Assembly: GCA_011032825.1 (NCBI GenBank)
Contig: JAADJZ010000028.1
Location: 372,001 to 436,000, forward strand
Source: Massariosphaeria phaeospora
Taxonomy: Eukaryota; Ascomycota; Dothideomycetes; Pleosporales
Reading direction: 5' to 3'
DNA: 64,000 bases
Position numbers and translations under genes: made by a program. Below, piece by piece: positions 11,415 to 21,983 of this stretch. How positions within the stretch are numbered: position 1 is the first letter of the stretch; each line of letters starts with the position of its first letter. Under the pieces are notes generated by a model. That model did not search any database, was not told the origin of the DNA, and worked only from the letters and a program-made list of their open reading frames with translations.

Positions 11415-12340
11415 AATTTCAAGGATATGGAATCACAGTGATCAAGCCAATGATCAACAACGGATAGATATTGGAAGCGTTGTAGTACGAGATTCAAGTC
11501 CGTGTCTCATGCGATTGAAATTGATGATTTATCAAGCTTGGTATTTGAAGTGTGCATTTCTAGCTGTAAACAAAGTTAGCTATGTAGAAGTTCGTTTCCC
11601 TTTCAAGAATACAACTCAAGATCCTTAGATGAGCTAGTCTGTATTTCATCAAATCAATGTACAGTAGCCCCGTGGCAACTTGCTTGTGCCCATAGTCGTC
11701 GTTAGATCAGCGAAACGCGCTTGCAGCTTGCTGAGTGCTACACAGAAGGTTTGGTGCTTGCTCTTGCAGTGAGCTCTTACAGTTTGGCTACAATAGCTGG
11801 AAAATTGTTTGCGAATATACGGCTTGATATGATTCAAGGTGTTCTTCTTTTAGGATATGCTGTTCAACCTCCTAGACGGTCGTATAAGAGCATTCTTGAA
11901 GTGTATTCAAGAACCTCTGAACTCTCCGAACAACGCTTATATTCATTATTTTAGTACCAAATCGCTATACAAAAGACGCAGCCTCATCGATTCGATCCAT
12001 GGACCAAAAGCTGGACACAGGTGTTTCACCGAGTTATGTCTGGTCAGTGTGAAAGACAAGAAATGCAACGCCGGAGGCTCGTGACAAGGTCACAAGCTAC
12101 GCAGTAGCCGAGCAACGTCACTCAGCACACTTGCACAGGCGACCATTCACACGCGTGCGCCCAAGCAACTCGTTCTCGACGTTCTTATATAAACTTCCTG
12201 CTCTTTGGCTCTGATCTGGTTTTTGCTACAACACTTGCTTGTGCCAACCACCAACTCTACCGACACTCGACTCGCACAGCAGCAGAACAAGGAAGTTCTT
12301 TCTACAAAGCTACGCAAATTCGTCGTTTCGTCAACTTACA
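11415..12340. other. Intergenic
   Basis: No supported gene. TATATAAA at 12186-12193 precedes the next gene. Confidence 0.5.
12186..12193 (+). promoter_or_regulatory. Likely TATA box of the gene at 12341
   Basis: TATATAAA is about 150 bp upstream of the ATG at 12341. Confidence 0.5.
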
Positions 12341-13198
12341 ATGTCGGACCAAAGCCACTCCTCGGATCCCACCAAAGGAAATCCGCTCTTCGATCTGGAA
12401 CGCCCTACAACACGTATCGGTACACCCCTATCGGCTCATGAAATAGAGTCTCTAGATGTTGCCAATGATAGCTCTCTCGTCTCACAAGGACCAGCCGAAG
12501 CTAGAACAGCGGGAGAAATCGATACTAATACTGAGACGACCACCCCTACCCACATAAAGCGTAAGCGCGATGAAGCCGACGGCGGCTCCACTACCGACAC
12601 GCAACCAAGCGCACAAGCACCAGAACGCCTTCGCAAGAAGGCTCGTATATCAAAGCCCGACGAAATCACCAGCGCTCAGCCAGACCCGTCCCTCACTGCC
12701 ACGAAAGCGGAGAACACCGATACCGACACGACACTCCAATCTGAGATCCAGCACCGTCAGACATGAAAGGAGATCTCAGCAGACATCGCCTGGGCCGCCA
12801 GACGCAACAAACACAAGCCCAGCCTCGTAAAAGCTCGCAACAAAAAACTTGCCCCGCTTACAATGCTGGAAGACATCCAGCAGAAGCAGACTTGGAAGGC
12901 GATATCCAGGGAGATTGTTGCTGGGGCTGTACGCATTAGGTTCAAACCACTCAAGGCTGAGAAATCATCGACGAAATCGGCCAAAATCACGAAGAAGCCC
13001 CTCACCAAAGCCGCCCTCAAAGCAAAGTTCAAATGGGCCACCATACTCCAGAAGTACGAACAGTACGACGATCCAGACTGCCCGGTCCCGCTGACGCTGC
13101 GACTCTTCGCGCGTGAGGATGTTGGCCCGTTGGAGAAATTACCGTTTAGTATCCGGGCGTTTGGGGGCATTGTGGATCAGGGATTGGAGGATGAGTGA
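12341..13198 (+). pseudogene. Basic orphan gene interrupted by one in-frame TGA
   Basis: From the ATG at 12341 a frame runs 141 codons to TGA (12764-12766), then continues in the same frame for 143 more codons to the stop at 13196-13198. Without the TGA the product would be 285 residues. The first half is Ser/Thr/Asp-rich with nuclear-localisation-like clusters (KRKRDE, RLRKKAR). The second half is Lys-rich and helical and ends in an apparently folded segment (KWATILQKYEQYDDPD...). Both halves show coding-like composition and I found no plausible intron that removes the stop: nearby GT/AG pairs would give introns shorter than 25 bp or an unusual donor. It could be a recently broken gene, a stop-codon readthrough gene or a sequence error. 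Family unknown. Confidence 0.55.
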
Positions 13199-13963
13199 TA
13201 GAGCTAGAAAGTGGAAGAGAGGAGAGAAACACAAGACATCAAAAGGGAATGTGGATAATTGTACAGTTATGCATCTAGCGAAGATGCAGTTGTATTAGAA
13301 CCTTGGAGCCAGATGTAGTGGATTTGGGATTGTGGTGCACGGAATAGATCAGAAGTAGGACTAGAAGACCTATTGGATATAATTTACCTCTACCTGATGC
13401 TTCTCTCTAAGAACCCTTCCTCCCTCCCTTCCCACTCACGCAAAAAACAATCCCCCCAACACGCCCACAAAATAGAAACCAGACAGCGCCCATTGAAAAT
13501 CCTCCTACACCTTAGCAGATCGTCGGATGGGGAGCCAAAATCCCACGACGTACCCAACGCTGATTGATAGTAAAAAGTTTGCGGAAGTAACATGTGTAGT
13601 AGACAAATAATTGCTGGGTGGCGACACGACAATTGCGTGGGATAGTTGTGAGAGACGCGTGGGAGATGCGGACGCGTGAGACGACTGGTGTATAGGTGGA
13701 TGGATAGAGGTCGCTTGACAGGATGAGTGTGTGGGAGTATAAGCGCTATACCTCTCACTGACCGCCTGGAACTACGGTTTGACAATCCTTTTCTGCTTGC
13801 ATGTTCACGCCCGCGTTTCCGTCACGTACGTACGTCATACCACCGCACTTAATACAACCCTAGCCTCCCCGCTCTGCCCTGCCTCTCACCCACCAACCCA
13901 CCCAGCCCTCACATCTCCACCCAAACCCACCTACCCATTCTCGCCACACCTCACCTCACCACC
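13199..13963. other. Intergenic / promoter
   Basis: No supported gene. The last 150 bp before 13964 are a C-rich, CA/CC-dominated leader typical of fungal 5' untranslated regions. Confidence 0.5.
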
Positions 13964-15032
13964 ATGCCGCCCATAACGCACGCCAGCCTACAATCCTACT
14001 TCCAACACCACCTCACCTCCCTCTCCGACCCCGAAACACGCACCCACGCCCTCACGCTCCGCACCCACGAAGTCTACACGCTCGGCCAGCTACTCTGCCG
14101 CCAAGCGCTGCTTCCCGCCTCCGCCATTGACGCGCTGATCGAGGAGCGAGTCCAGCAAATCAACGACGAAGAAGCGCATAGCGGGCAAGTCGCTGGAGAG
14201 GCGAGCACGACTGCGACTGATGCAACCGCGGCGGGCATGACGTTCGAAACAGTGGAAACAGAGCTGCAAGACGCGCTGCGCGGCTACGAGCAGCAGTACG
14301 GGGATCGCGCCGGGGCGCAGGAGTACGAGGAGATTACGGCGGCGCTGCAGGAGGGGATTGAGGTGGCGAGAGAGAAAGCGGTGGGCACGTCGCCGCAGAA
14401 AGTGTGGATGGAGGCGAGTATGAGGGTGTTGAGGTCGGCGGAGAAGGAGCGGAGGCGGGTGGACGAGGAGGAGGAGGAAGAAGGAGAAGAAGAAAGTGGG
14501 GAGCGGAGGCATAAAAGTGGTGGTGGCGGGGCGGTCGAAGAGGATGAGGATGAGGAAGAGAGGGTGATGGATACGCCTACACCGTTGTGGCATGGTCGTG
14601 AGTAGACTATACCTCGCCTGCTGAACTCCCTTTGCTAACGTCGTGCCAGGCAAGAAATCCCGAGGCGACAACTACAAGCCGCCCAGCGGCGCCGCCGACG
14701 AAGCCTTCTTCGCCACGCTCCCGCCTCCGCCCGCGCGATCAGCAGCACCGTCGCCCCAAGGCCTGCAAACCCCGTCTGCCACCCCAGAGCGCGCTTTCCA
14801 GAGCACACGCTACGCCGCATCCTCGTCAAAGGGGCCTGCAACACCGCAGCCCAGTTATTCCTTCACCATGCCGCGAATGATGAACACCAACGTGCGGGAT
14901 TTGAAGCCCATTATGCAGAAGTTCTACCGGGATGCGGTGAACCATGCGCTGGATGAGATTATGAGCAATTCGCAGAGCGGGGAGTTTGTCGAGGTTATTG
15001 AGGCGTATAGGGTGTTTGTGAAAAAGGGGTGA
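13964..15032 (+). CDS. Hypothetical protein with acidic coiled-coil region
   Basis: Two exons, 13964-14597 and 14650-15032, joined across a 52-bp GTGAGT-CAG intron with a GCTAAC branch site; product 338 residues. The N-terminal third is helical (YTLGQLLCRQ, SAIDALIEERVQQINDEE), followed by a long helical segment and a strongly acidic Glu-rich stretch at about 168-205 that includes a basic/Gly patch. After a Pro/Ser-rich linker, a conserved-looking C-terminal helix pair follows (NTNVRDLKPIMQKFYRDAVN, then HALDEIM...VEAYRVFVKKG without gaps in the real sequence except short loops). I do not recognise the family. The pattern would fit a nuclear complex subunit, but that is speculation. Confidence 0.72.
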
Positions 15033-15335
15033 GCGAGCGGGAGAGGGAGAGGGAGAGGGACGAGGTTGGGATGGGGATGGTGAAGGGGGATAGAATGGTG
15101 ATGGACTGAGAAAAATTGCGAGGTGGGTAGTAGGAGAAGTGTGTGTCGTTTAGGACATGAGTTTGAAAGAAAGAAAGCGAGGTGTAGACTAAGAGAGACT
15201 GAACCCTCCCTAATGCCAAAGCGTACGCTTATGGATAAAAGTTTGCGCGAATGCTCAAGGGGCATACGCTTATGGAAAACTCCCCGTGCCTACAACTCAC
15301 TCTTTGCACTTCTTCCCCTCTTCCCCTCCCCCAAG
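15033..15335. other. Intergenic between convergent genes
   Basis: A G/A-rich 3' region after the stop at 15032 (GAGAGG repeats at about 15041-15060). No gene seen. Confidence 0.5.
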
Positions 15336-16235
15336 TCAGTCCCAATCCTCCAGCACCCCATCCAACAGCGCCACAAACCTCCTCGCCATCTTCCTTCCCC
15401 CCTCCCCACTCGGCTCCACCCTCGCCACATAATCCCCCGCCTTCTTCCCATCCAACACCTCAAACATCGCACACGGCACCACCTCCACCCCCTCAACCTC
15501 CACATTCCTCGTCGCGCGCTCATACACCTTCCGAATCACCGCCTGCAACTGCCCCGCATCCCTGCCATACCCCAGCGCCTTCAACTGCGCATCCGCCCAC
15601 CCCTCCTGCCCCAGCCCCGTCTCCAGCGGGAAGTAAATCATGCACACGACCACGGCGCGCGGTTTCGTTTTCGCCGTCAGCCGCGCGACGTAGGCTTGCG
15701 TGGTGGCGCCGAACAGCGTCTGGAAGTAGGACAGCGAGGACGCGGTGCCGTTTTCGATCGAGGCGCGCCGCGCGAGCCAAGATAGGTTGAACATGTGGCG
15801 CATGGTGGCGGCGCTGGGCCGCAGCGCGATGTCGTTGGCGCCGACGCTGACGATGAGGATGTCGCTGGGGCGCAGGTTGTCGCGGATGAAGAGGTCGTGT
15901 GGGAGGAGGGCGGAGCTGCGTTCGGCGAGCGTGGTTTCTTCGACGGCGGCGTTGATGCAGGTCGCGCGGGGGCCGAGGGCGTGGTTGAGCCAGAATGCGA
16001 CGTCGGGCTTCGGGGTCGGCGGGTCGAGCGTGTGGTCGTAGATAGGCGGAATGGAGATGTTTTCTGGGATGGCGTTTGAGACCCAGGCTTTGTTGTCGAG
16101 AGAGGAGTCGCCGGCGAGGTAGATGATGGGCTTGTCGGGGCGCAGACGGAGCGTGATGTCGCGGAATAGGGTGAGGTCGCTGATAGGGTGGCCTTTCCAT
16201 GTCCCGTTGAATCGGGGGGTGTTGATTTTGCTCAT
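15336..16235 (-). CDS. SGNH-hydrolase-like protein
   Basis: A single-exon protein of 299 residues. It shows the nucleophile block AGDSS (S44) and the block III motif VGAND (G132, N134), which mark the SGNH/GDSL esterase-lipase fold. No signal peptide, so probably intracellular. The classical C-terminal Asp-x-x-His block is not evident. In its place is a VARVEPSGEGG segment (about residues 268-280), where the His position seems to be Glu. This may be a trait of the subfamily or loss of the usual triad. The substrate is unknown; esterase or acyl-hydrolase activity is inferred from the fold. Start at 16235 gives a compact N-terminus. The opposite strand has long GC-driven shadow frames that are not genes. 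Confidence 0.78.
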   Translation of the reverse strand: MSKINTPRFNGTWKGHPISDLTLFRDITLRLRPDKPIIYLAGDSSLDNKAWVSNAIPENISIPPIYDHTLDPPTPKPDVAFWLNHALGPRATCINAAVEETTLAERSSALLPHDLFIRDNLRPSDILIVSVGANDIALRPSAATMRHMFNLSWLARRASIENGTASSLSYFQTLFGATTQAYVARLTAKTKPRAVVVCMIYFPLETGLGQEGWADAQLKALGYGRDAGQLQAVIRKVYERATRNVEVEGVEVVPCAMFEVLDGKKAGDYVARVEPSGEGGRKMARRFVALLDGVLEDWD

Positions 16236-17183
16236 GTTTTCGAAAGATGGAGAGGAAGACGTCTTGCCAAGGAGTCTGCTGTGTGGAGATACGCAGCTGC
16301 GACACTAGGCAACAGCAGCCGGGACACGTTGCGACACCTAAGCGAAGAGGCCAGCGTCAAAATATACGCGGTGAGAAATAGGATGCGGTAGAAGGATGAG
16401 GAACAGCTGCTAATGTTGCGAATACCAAGGACGTCGGTGTTGGTGACAGCGTTGACACAACGGCAACAATTACCGAACAATGACCTCACACCTCGGAATG
16501 TAACCCAGACATCATCAACCACGAGCGAGTTTCTTAGCAATACTGCACTCATCTCTGTTAGGTATATCGCGAAGGTATATCGCGAACTTCAAAAGCTCGC
16601 TAAGCAAAGCAACACGCCCGAGCCCGCCCGAGCCCGCCCGCATCACGCCCCCACGTGACCCTTGTTATTCACTACGCCAAGCATCCAACCCTTTGACCCG
16701 TACGCTCAAGGAGAGTCTCAATACGAAGCAATTTTTTTCGAAAGAACCACAGTGTCTTCAGAATCGTGGTGAGCTAGTGAGAAGGACAGACAGAGCATTG
16801 TTACCTGAGCATGGCTACAGCGCGTTTGTTATATTGTTAACAGAAGTTCTTTGTCGTGGCAGGGGGATGAAAGTGTACTAACTAGCAGGAGTAGCAACTC
16901 GGTTAGCCAGAACTTGCACTTATTGTTCAGGGCGATTTAATCTCAGCATTCATCTTCTATCCCTTTCATCACACACACAATCACACATACACTCTCAAAC
17001 GCCCTTCCATCTTTGTAACCACGTATCATAATCAATTATATCTAAAAGCCAAAAGCCAAAAGCCCGAGAAACCAGAACAAGAAAACGCCCCTGAGGCGTG
17101 GCGCGTACGCCGCCGTGCAAGCCCGACGCAAACTTTTATCCTCCCAGCTAAGCTAAGCTATGTTATGCAATGTATCTCTCTCT
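16236..17183. other. Intergenic
   Basis: No supported gene. GCCCGAGCCC-type short direct repeats occur at about 16618-16640. A three-copy AGCTA pentamer lies at 17146-17160. Confidence 0.5.
17146..17160. repeat. AGCTA pentamer, three copies
   Basis: Three perfect tandem AGCTA units. Related AGCTN runs occur at 47801-47823, 48955-48970 and 58980-58994. Confidence 0.85.
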
Positions 17184-18893
17184 CTACGCCCCCATCTCCC
17201 CCCCAACCCCAAACCCCCCAACCATCCCCCTAATCTCCCCCTCCAACCCCTTAACCTGCGCCTCCAACCCCCTCACCGCCTGCCTATTCGCCCTGAGCAA
17301 GCAATCCTGCATCGCATTCTTCTGCCTCTCAGCACTCAGCTCGTCGTGCAGCGCGCGGTGCGCCGGCACGCCGCACTGGCCGCCTAGGCGCTGCAGGCGC
17401 GCGATGGTGGCGTGGAGATCGTTTAGTTGCGATTGCTTGGCGGCGTAGTCGGCGTCTGCGCGGTCGAGCGCGGCGTGCAAAGAGGCGACGGCTGCGGGCG
17501 GGCCGTGGATGGCGAGTTTGGTGGCGGAGGTAGTGGTTGTAGGCAGCGCGAGGCGCATGCGTTGCAGGAGGGAGAGTTTGGGGGTGTCGGTGGGGGCGAG
17601 GGTGATGGTTAGGTGGATGGGGGGAGAAGCGGGGGTTGTGGGCGAGGGAGGCGCGTCCGTCTGCGCAAACGCAGACACCATGGCTGGTTTAGCCGGGGCA
17701 GCAGTGATGCGCTCGACAAGACGGTCAACGTTGTCGCGCTGCTGCTGCAGCTCGCGCTTCCCTCCGCGGCAGCCCTCGAGCTCGTCTTCAAGCGCATTGA
17801 TAACAGCGTCCTTGCAGCGCGATTCCTCAACACAGCGGGCGAATTCCGTGTGCAGGCCCTGGCCCTGGTCTTCGAGCGCAGCGACTTCCTCGACGGTGGC
17901 GTCCAGCTGCTCGGTCTTCGCGGTGGCGACTTCGAGTTGCGCTTTCAGCGTCTTGACTTTGGTTTGCAGGGCGGCGACGTGTTCGGAGGCCAGGGCTGTG
18001 GCGTCGTTGGACTCGCTGGTGGGGCTGGTAGAAGGGGATTTGTCGGCGTAGAGGGTGTCGAGTTGGGCTTGCATGTCCCTGATCTGGACGTTGAGTTCGG
18101 CGTTGTCTTTCTGCAGCTTAGCGATGTCGGCATCGGTCTTCGACTGGAGGAGCTTGAACTTGTGGTTCTCCTGGATGATTCGGTTCGCCATGTCGCTCAT
18201 CTTCCGATCTTTAGACGCTAGCTTCTGCTTCATAAGAATCTCGATGTTGCTCACAGTGATCTCGCACTGCTTCTGAGTTTCGTTGACCTCGTCTTTAGCA
18301 GCAGACCATTCTTCCTTGACGTCCTCCAGGGCCACATTCTTCCTGTCTAGGGCGCGCTTCAGCTCATCCACTGCCTGTGTAGACTGAGCAACCGACGCCT
18401 TAATTTCCGCATCCCTATCCTCGAACTTCCGGCGCCACGCATCGCGCTCCTTCTTCAACTCCTCCTCGTCGCTGCTGAAGTTCGCTGTGCTGCCGAGAAG
18501 CTTTAGACGCTCGATCTCGGCCTTCAACTCGCCAATCTGGACGTCTTTGTCATCATCATCCGAAGAAAGAGAGTGCGCATATCCGCTGTCCCGAGATTTA
18601 GCAGTCGAGCGCGGCAGAGTAGAAGACTGCTTGGTGTTAGCTTTGGGGAGCTGGCTGACGCGAGAGTTAGGAGGAAGGGGCTGCTTTTTCTCTACCACCA
18701 AGGGTTTCGGCTTGATGGACGGAGCCTTCTTTTCGGCTCCACTCGGCAGCGGCTTCACACTCTGCCTCCGGGGCGCAGGACCAGCCTGCGGCTTCTCCTT
18801 CTCCGCTGCAGGTGCTCCTCGGAATGCAGCGGGAAGGTCAGGCTTCCTGCTGGTCCGTGTGGTACGAGAGGTGGATGGTGGTGAAGGAGGCAT
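17184..18893 (-). CDS. Long coiled-coil protein
   Basis: The favoured start is the ATG at 18893, giving 569 residues. The frame extends upstream to 19031, but the extra residues look like translated leader. The first 130 residues are basic, Pro/Ser/Lys-rich and disordered. From about 140 to 330 there is a long heptad-like coiled coil (DVQIGELKAEIERLKLLGS, then LKKERDAWRRKFEDRDAEIK and beyond), continuing with interruptions to about 390. The C-terminus has another helical pair. The overall pattern (basic disordered head, long coiled coil) suggests a cytoskeletal or structural scaffold protein. I cannot assign a family. The gene lies tail to tail with nothing nearby and in the same direction as the transporter upstream. 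Confidence 0.75.
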   Translation of the reverse strand: MPPSPPSTSRTTRTSRKPDLPAAFRGAPAAEKEKPQAGPAPRRQSVKPLPSGAEKKAPSIKPKPLVVEKKQPLPPNSRVSQLPKANTKQSSTLPRSTAKSRDSGYAHSLSSDDDDKDVQIGELKAEIERLKLLGSTANFSSDEEELKKERDAWRRKFEDRDAEIKASVAQSTQAVDELKRALDRKNVALEDVKEEWSAAKDEVNETQKQCEITVSNIEILMKQKLASKDRKMSDMANRIIQENHKFKLLQSKTDADIAKLQKDNAELNVQIRDMQAQLDTLYADKSPSTSPTSESNDATALASEHVAALQTKVKTLKAQLEVATAKTEQLDATVEEVAALEDQGQGLHTEFARCVEESRCKDAVINALEDELEGCRGGKRELQQQRDNVDRLVERITAAPAKPAMVSAFAQTDAPPSPTTPASPPIHLTITLAPTDTPKLSLLQRMRLALPTTTTSATKLAIHGPPAAVASLHAALDRADADYAAKQSQLNDLHATIARLQRLGGQCGVPAHRALHDELSAERQKNAMQDCLLRANRQAVRGLEAQVKGLEGEIRGMVGGFGVGGEMGA

Positions 18894-19287
18894 TGTGTGT
18901 GTGCCTTGTGTCGCTAGGATGTGAAGGCTCTGAATGTCGAAGGAATGAGAGCGGAAGCGGTATATAGCCACAGTGCTCGACATTGTGAGAAACGGAATGA
19001 CAATGTAACAAATAACTGCACCACGGTGCACAAAGCAGGTGCGTTTGATAACAACAGAGTAGGTATATACGGGTATTGTGCACTAAAGGAGATAGACTGT
19101 CTGGGCCAAATGCCAGAGGTATCAAGAAGCAGGGGAAACCGATCTCCCGTGATATCGACATGTATCCAAAAAATTCCCGTCGATAAATGTATCAAAATTT
19201 GTAGCCACTTTCGTAAAAGGTACTGTACCAAAATAAAGTCAAGATTATCCAAAAAACGCTCATCAACCGAGAGAATGTCAGAAGTCG
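18894..19287. other. Intergenic between two minus-strand genes
   Basis: Contains the leader and promoter of the coiled-coil gene and the 3' region of the transporter. No gene recognised. Confidence 0.5.
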
Positions 19288-21983
19288 TCATACGTCCTTG
19301 ACAAAACCCACCTCAATCACTTTATCCATCTGGATGTCGAGACTCGCAACCTTCGTCCTTGTATTGTCGCGGATGATGAGGAAAGCATTGAGGAAAAACC
19401 TCCGTAAGAAATTGGTGCCAGGCTTGACCTTCATCTGCTCTTTGCCCATAATGTACAGCACTTCATGGTTGAACGCGCGCTCAAGCGCCTCGAGCCGAGC
19501 AGACGTAGTTGAGCTGCGAGATGGCGTGGCTGCTTGCTTAGATCCTGGGTCAGAGGTACCCTCCGCGGTTTTAGCAACGGTGGTTTTCTCAGATCCTTTG
19601 CTGACATTGTTGAGATGCGCGAGATTTCCAAGTGGATTAGTAGCATCGAATCCGGTTGCAGAGGCGGGGAGGTTTTCGCCTTCACGGTCGAGGGCGCGGA
19701 GTACAATGTGGTGTCGCACTTTCTCGAAGACGAGGGAGGCAAGATCGGGGGTGATAACTTCGTCCATGAAACCGTGACGAACCACTAGGCGGTAGCAGTT
19801 CGGGATGGCCAGGCGAGTTACGTGATAGCGTTCCTCAGGAGCAACTGATGGCGTTTCGAGGGGTCGCAGATGGAAGAATACAATAACTTCGGGAGCTGTC
19901 ACAAGCTTACGGATAAACTGGCTGAAAACGATGGGAGTCGTCTCGCCAGCTTTGTCAAAGAAGATTCCGAAGCCTTCCATGGCGCTAAGCGTCTTCTTGC
20001 CGAATTGTTCAGTAAGCTGCAGCCTCCCTTCATCAGACGTCTTGACAAAGTGAGTAGTTGGGAAACGGTCGCTGGCTTCCGCAAACCACTGCTGTTCTTT
20101 ACCAAATCGCCAGAGGATGAAGATAGATGCGAGGAGACAGGAAAGCAGGATCGTGAACCACGCGCCATCTGGGACCTTGGTGAGTGAAGATGAGAGAAAA
20201 GTGCCGTCCAATAGCGTGATGGCAAGCCATGGGAGAAAGACAAAGTACGGCTTGATCCGCCAGACAAGGATTGCCACCAGCGTAACCATGCAGGTATCGA
20301 AGAAAGTGACGAACATGACGCAGACACCGTAAGCGTTACCGAGGGACGTGGTGTTGTTGAATATGGCCGCGACAAGCACAGTTCCAATCATCAACAGCCA
20401 ATTGGCGGCCGGAACGTACAGCTGCCCATGGTAGTCCTTGGAAGTGTGGACGATTTTGATTTGGGGGAAGTACGAGAGCTTCATGATCTGCGTTAGGAGC
20501 TGCGACAGTTAGTCGATGCGCTAGAAACTCATTCTATCTCACATACCTGGAACGTTGCAGTTATCATAGCCTGAGAAGCCACGATAGCGGCACCGAGCGC
20601 AACAACGAGCGAAAAGATCAGCCAACCCGGAGGTACACAGTTGTAAAACGGATTGCTGTATGCATCCGGGTGCTCGCTGATGTACGCAGCTTGGCCACTG
20701 TATGCAAGCAGCAGACATGGATACGCATATCCCAACCAACTGATCTGGATCGCGTGGCGACTGAAAGCGCCAATATCAGCAAACAAAGCTTCGACTCCCG
20801 TAAATGCAAGCAGAATGCCGCCCAGACTTCTCCAGCCGAGATACTTGTTGCGAACTAGGTAATCGAAAGCATAGTACGGGTTAAAGGCTTTCAGTATGGC
20901 ATAGTCGTACCTGCAACTGTTAGCGAGTATCAAGACCACAACTTGGCTTCTTGTCTTACTTGGCTAGATTATAGATACCAAAACCAGCATTCAGAGCTAG
21001 CCAGACTACGACGATGGGCGAGAAGACCATCGTAAGTCGCGATATGCCCAGAGGCTGCACCAGGAATAGTAGGATGAGAATGGCGCAGGTGACACCAATG
21101 ACTGTCGATTTTTCAATGTCGGGCTTCACAACGTTGAGACCTTGCACCGCGCCCAAGACGGACTGCGCCGGAGTGAGTACGCCGTCGGCCATGACCATTG
21201 AGACAGCGAGGACTCCGATTGTCTTCAATAACGTACGGAAGAATTGGGTATTCTCGAGTGTTGACCGTATATTCTTCGTGGAGCGCCCGAGCTCGTTCGA
21301 TTTGTGACGCTCCATACCTGATATGGGTGGTTAGCGCTGCTACTGCAGTAATGTAAAGATTTCAAACGTACGGATCATGGACGCCTCACGCGGATCACGG
21401 TTCGAGATGTTGGCCTAGCTATTGTAAGCAAACCTGAAGGTAACGTAGGCGTTCACACTCACGTATCGCGACAGTAACGAGTATGTGCTAAAGGTACCAC
21501 CCTCGCCATCGTTGTCGGCGCGAAGAATGATGAAGATGTATTTGACCGTGACCATCAAAGTGAGCGACCAAAGAATGAGTGATAGAACGCCGAGTAGATC
21601 GGCACGATTCGGAGGTCCTGTGAAAGTAGACGAAAAGACGTAGAGGGGCGATGTTCCAATATCGCCGTAGATGACACCGATGGATTGGTATGATAGCATC
21701 AATATTTGAGCGATGCTGAAAGACTGCGGGCCTCCGTGAGCCACATGATATTAGTGGGTCAATCTGAACGTACCTGCTTGTGCTTGAAGTCTCGTGCATC
21801 GCGCAGACCAGCATCCTCGTCTTCGGCATCCTCAATAGCCGCGATCTTCGCGATTTCGACTGAGCTCTTCCTCCCATGTGACTTTGAGCGAGTGCGCAGA
21901 GGAACGACACCGCCGATGGCTTGCGGGTCGTTCGACCGAGTCGGTCGCAGCGCGACGTTGCTGAACTGTACTGATGATTCCAT
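19288..21983 (-). CDS. HAK1: HAK/KUP-type high-affinity K+ transporter
   Basis: Six exons on the minus strand: 21983-21774, 21723-21463, 21414-21372, 21317-20960, 20910-20547 and 20499-19288. Introns are 47-60 bp with GT-AG ends, and all junctions keep frame, giving 815 residues. The family signature GVIYGDIGTSPLYV lies near the start of the first membrane helix, with the selectivity/pore region and DNDGEGGTFSTYSLLSRYAN just after it. About 12 membrane helices follow, then a cytosolic C-terminal domain of some 350 residues containing IVFFHLRPL and EVLYIMGKEQMKVKPG, both typical of the family. It imports K+, probably coupled to protons, at the plasma membrane. A 70-residue charged cytosolic N-terminus precedes the first helix. 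The tiny 43-bp third exon is easily missed by gene finders. Confidence 0.93.

Noticed and set aside
11490..11530. TTCAAGTCC-like word resembling a tRNA T-arm
   Set aside because: The flanking bases cannot form the T-arm or acceptor stems.
15520..16305. 261-codon frame overlapping the SGNH gene in another frame
   Set aside because: Arg/Pro/His-rich composition typical of a shadow frame in GC-rich coding DNA; the SGNH frame has real motifs.
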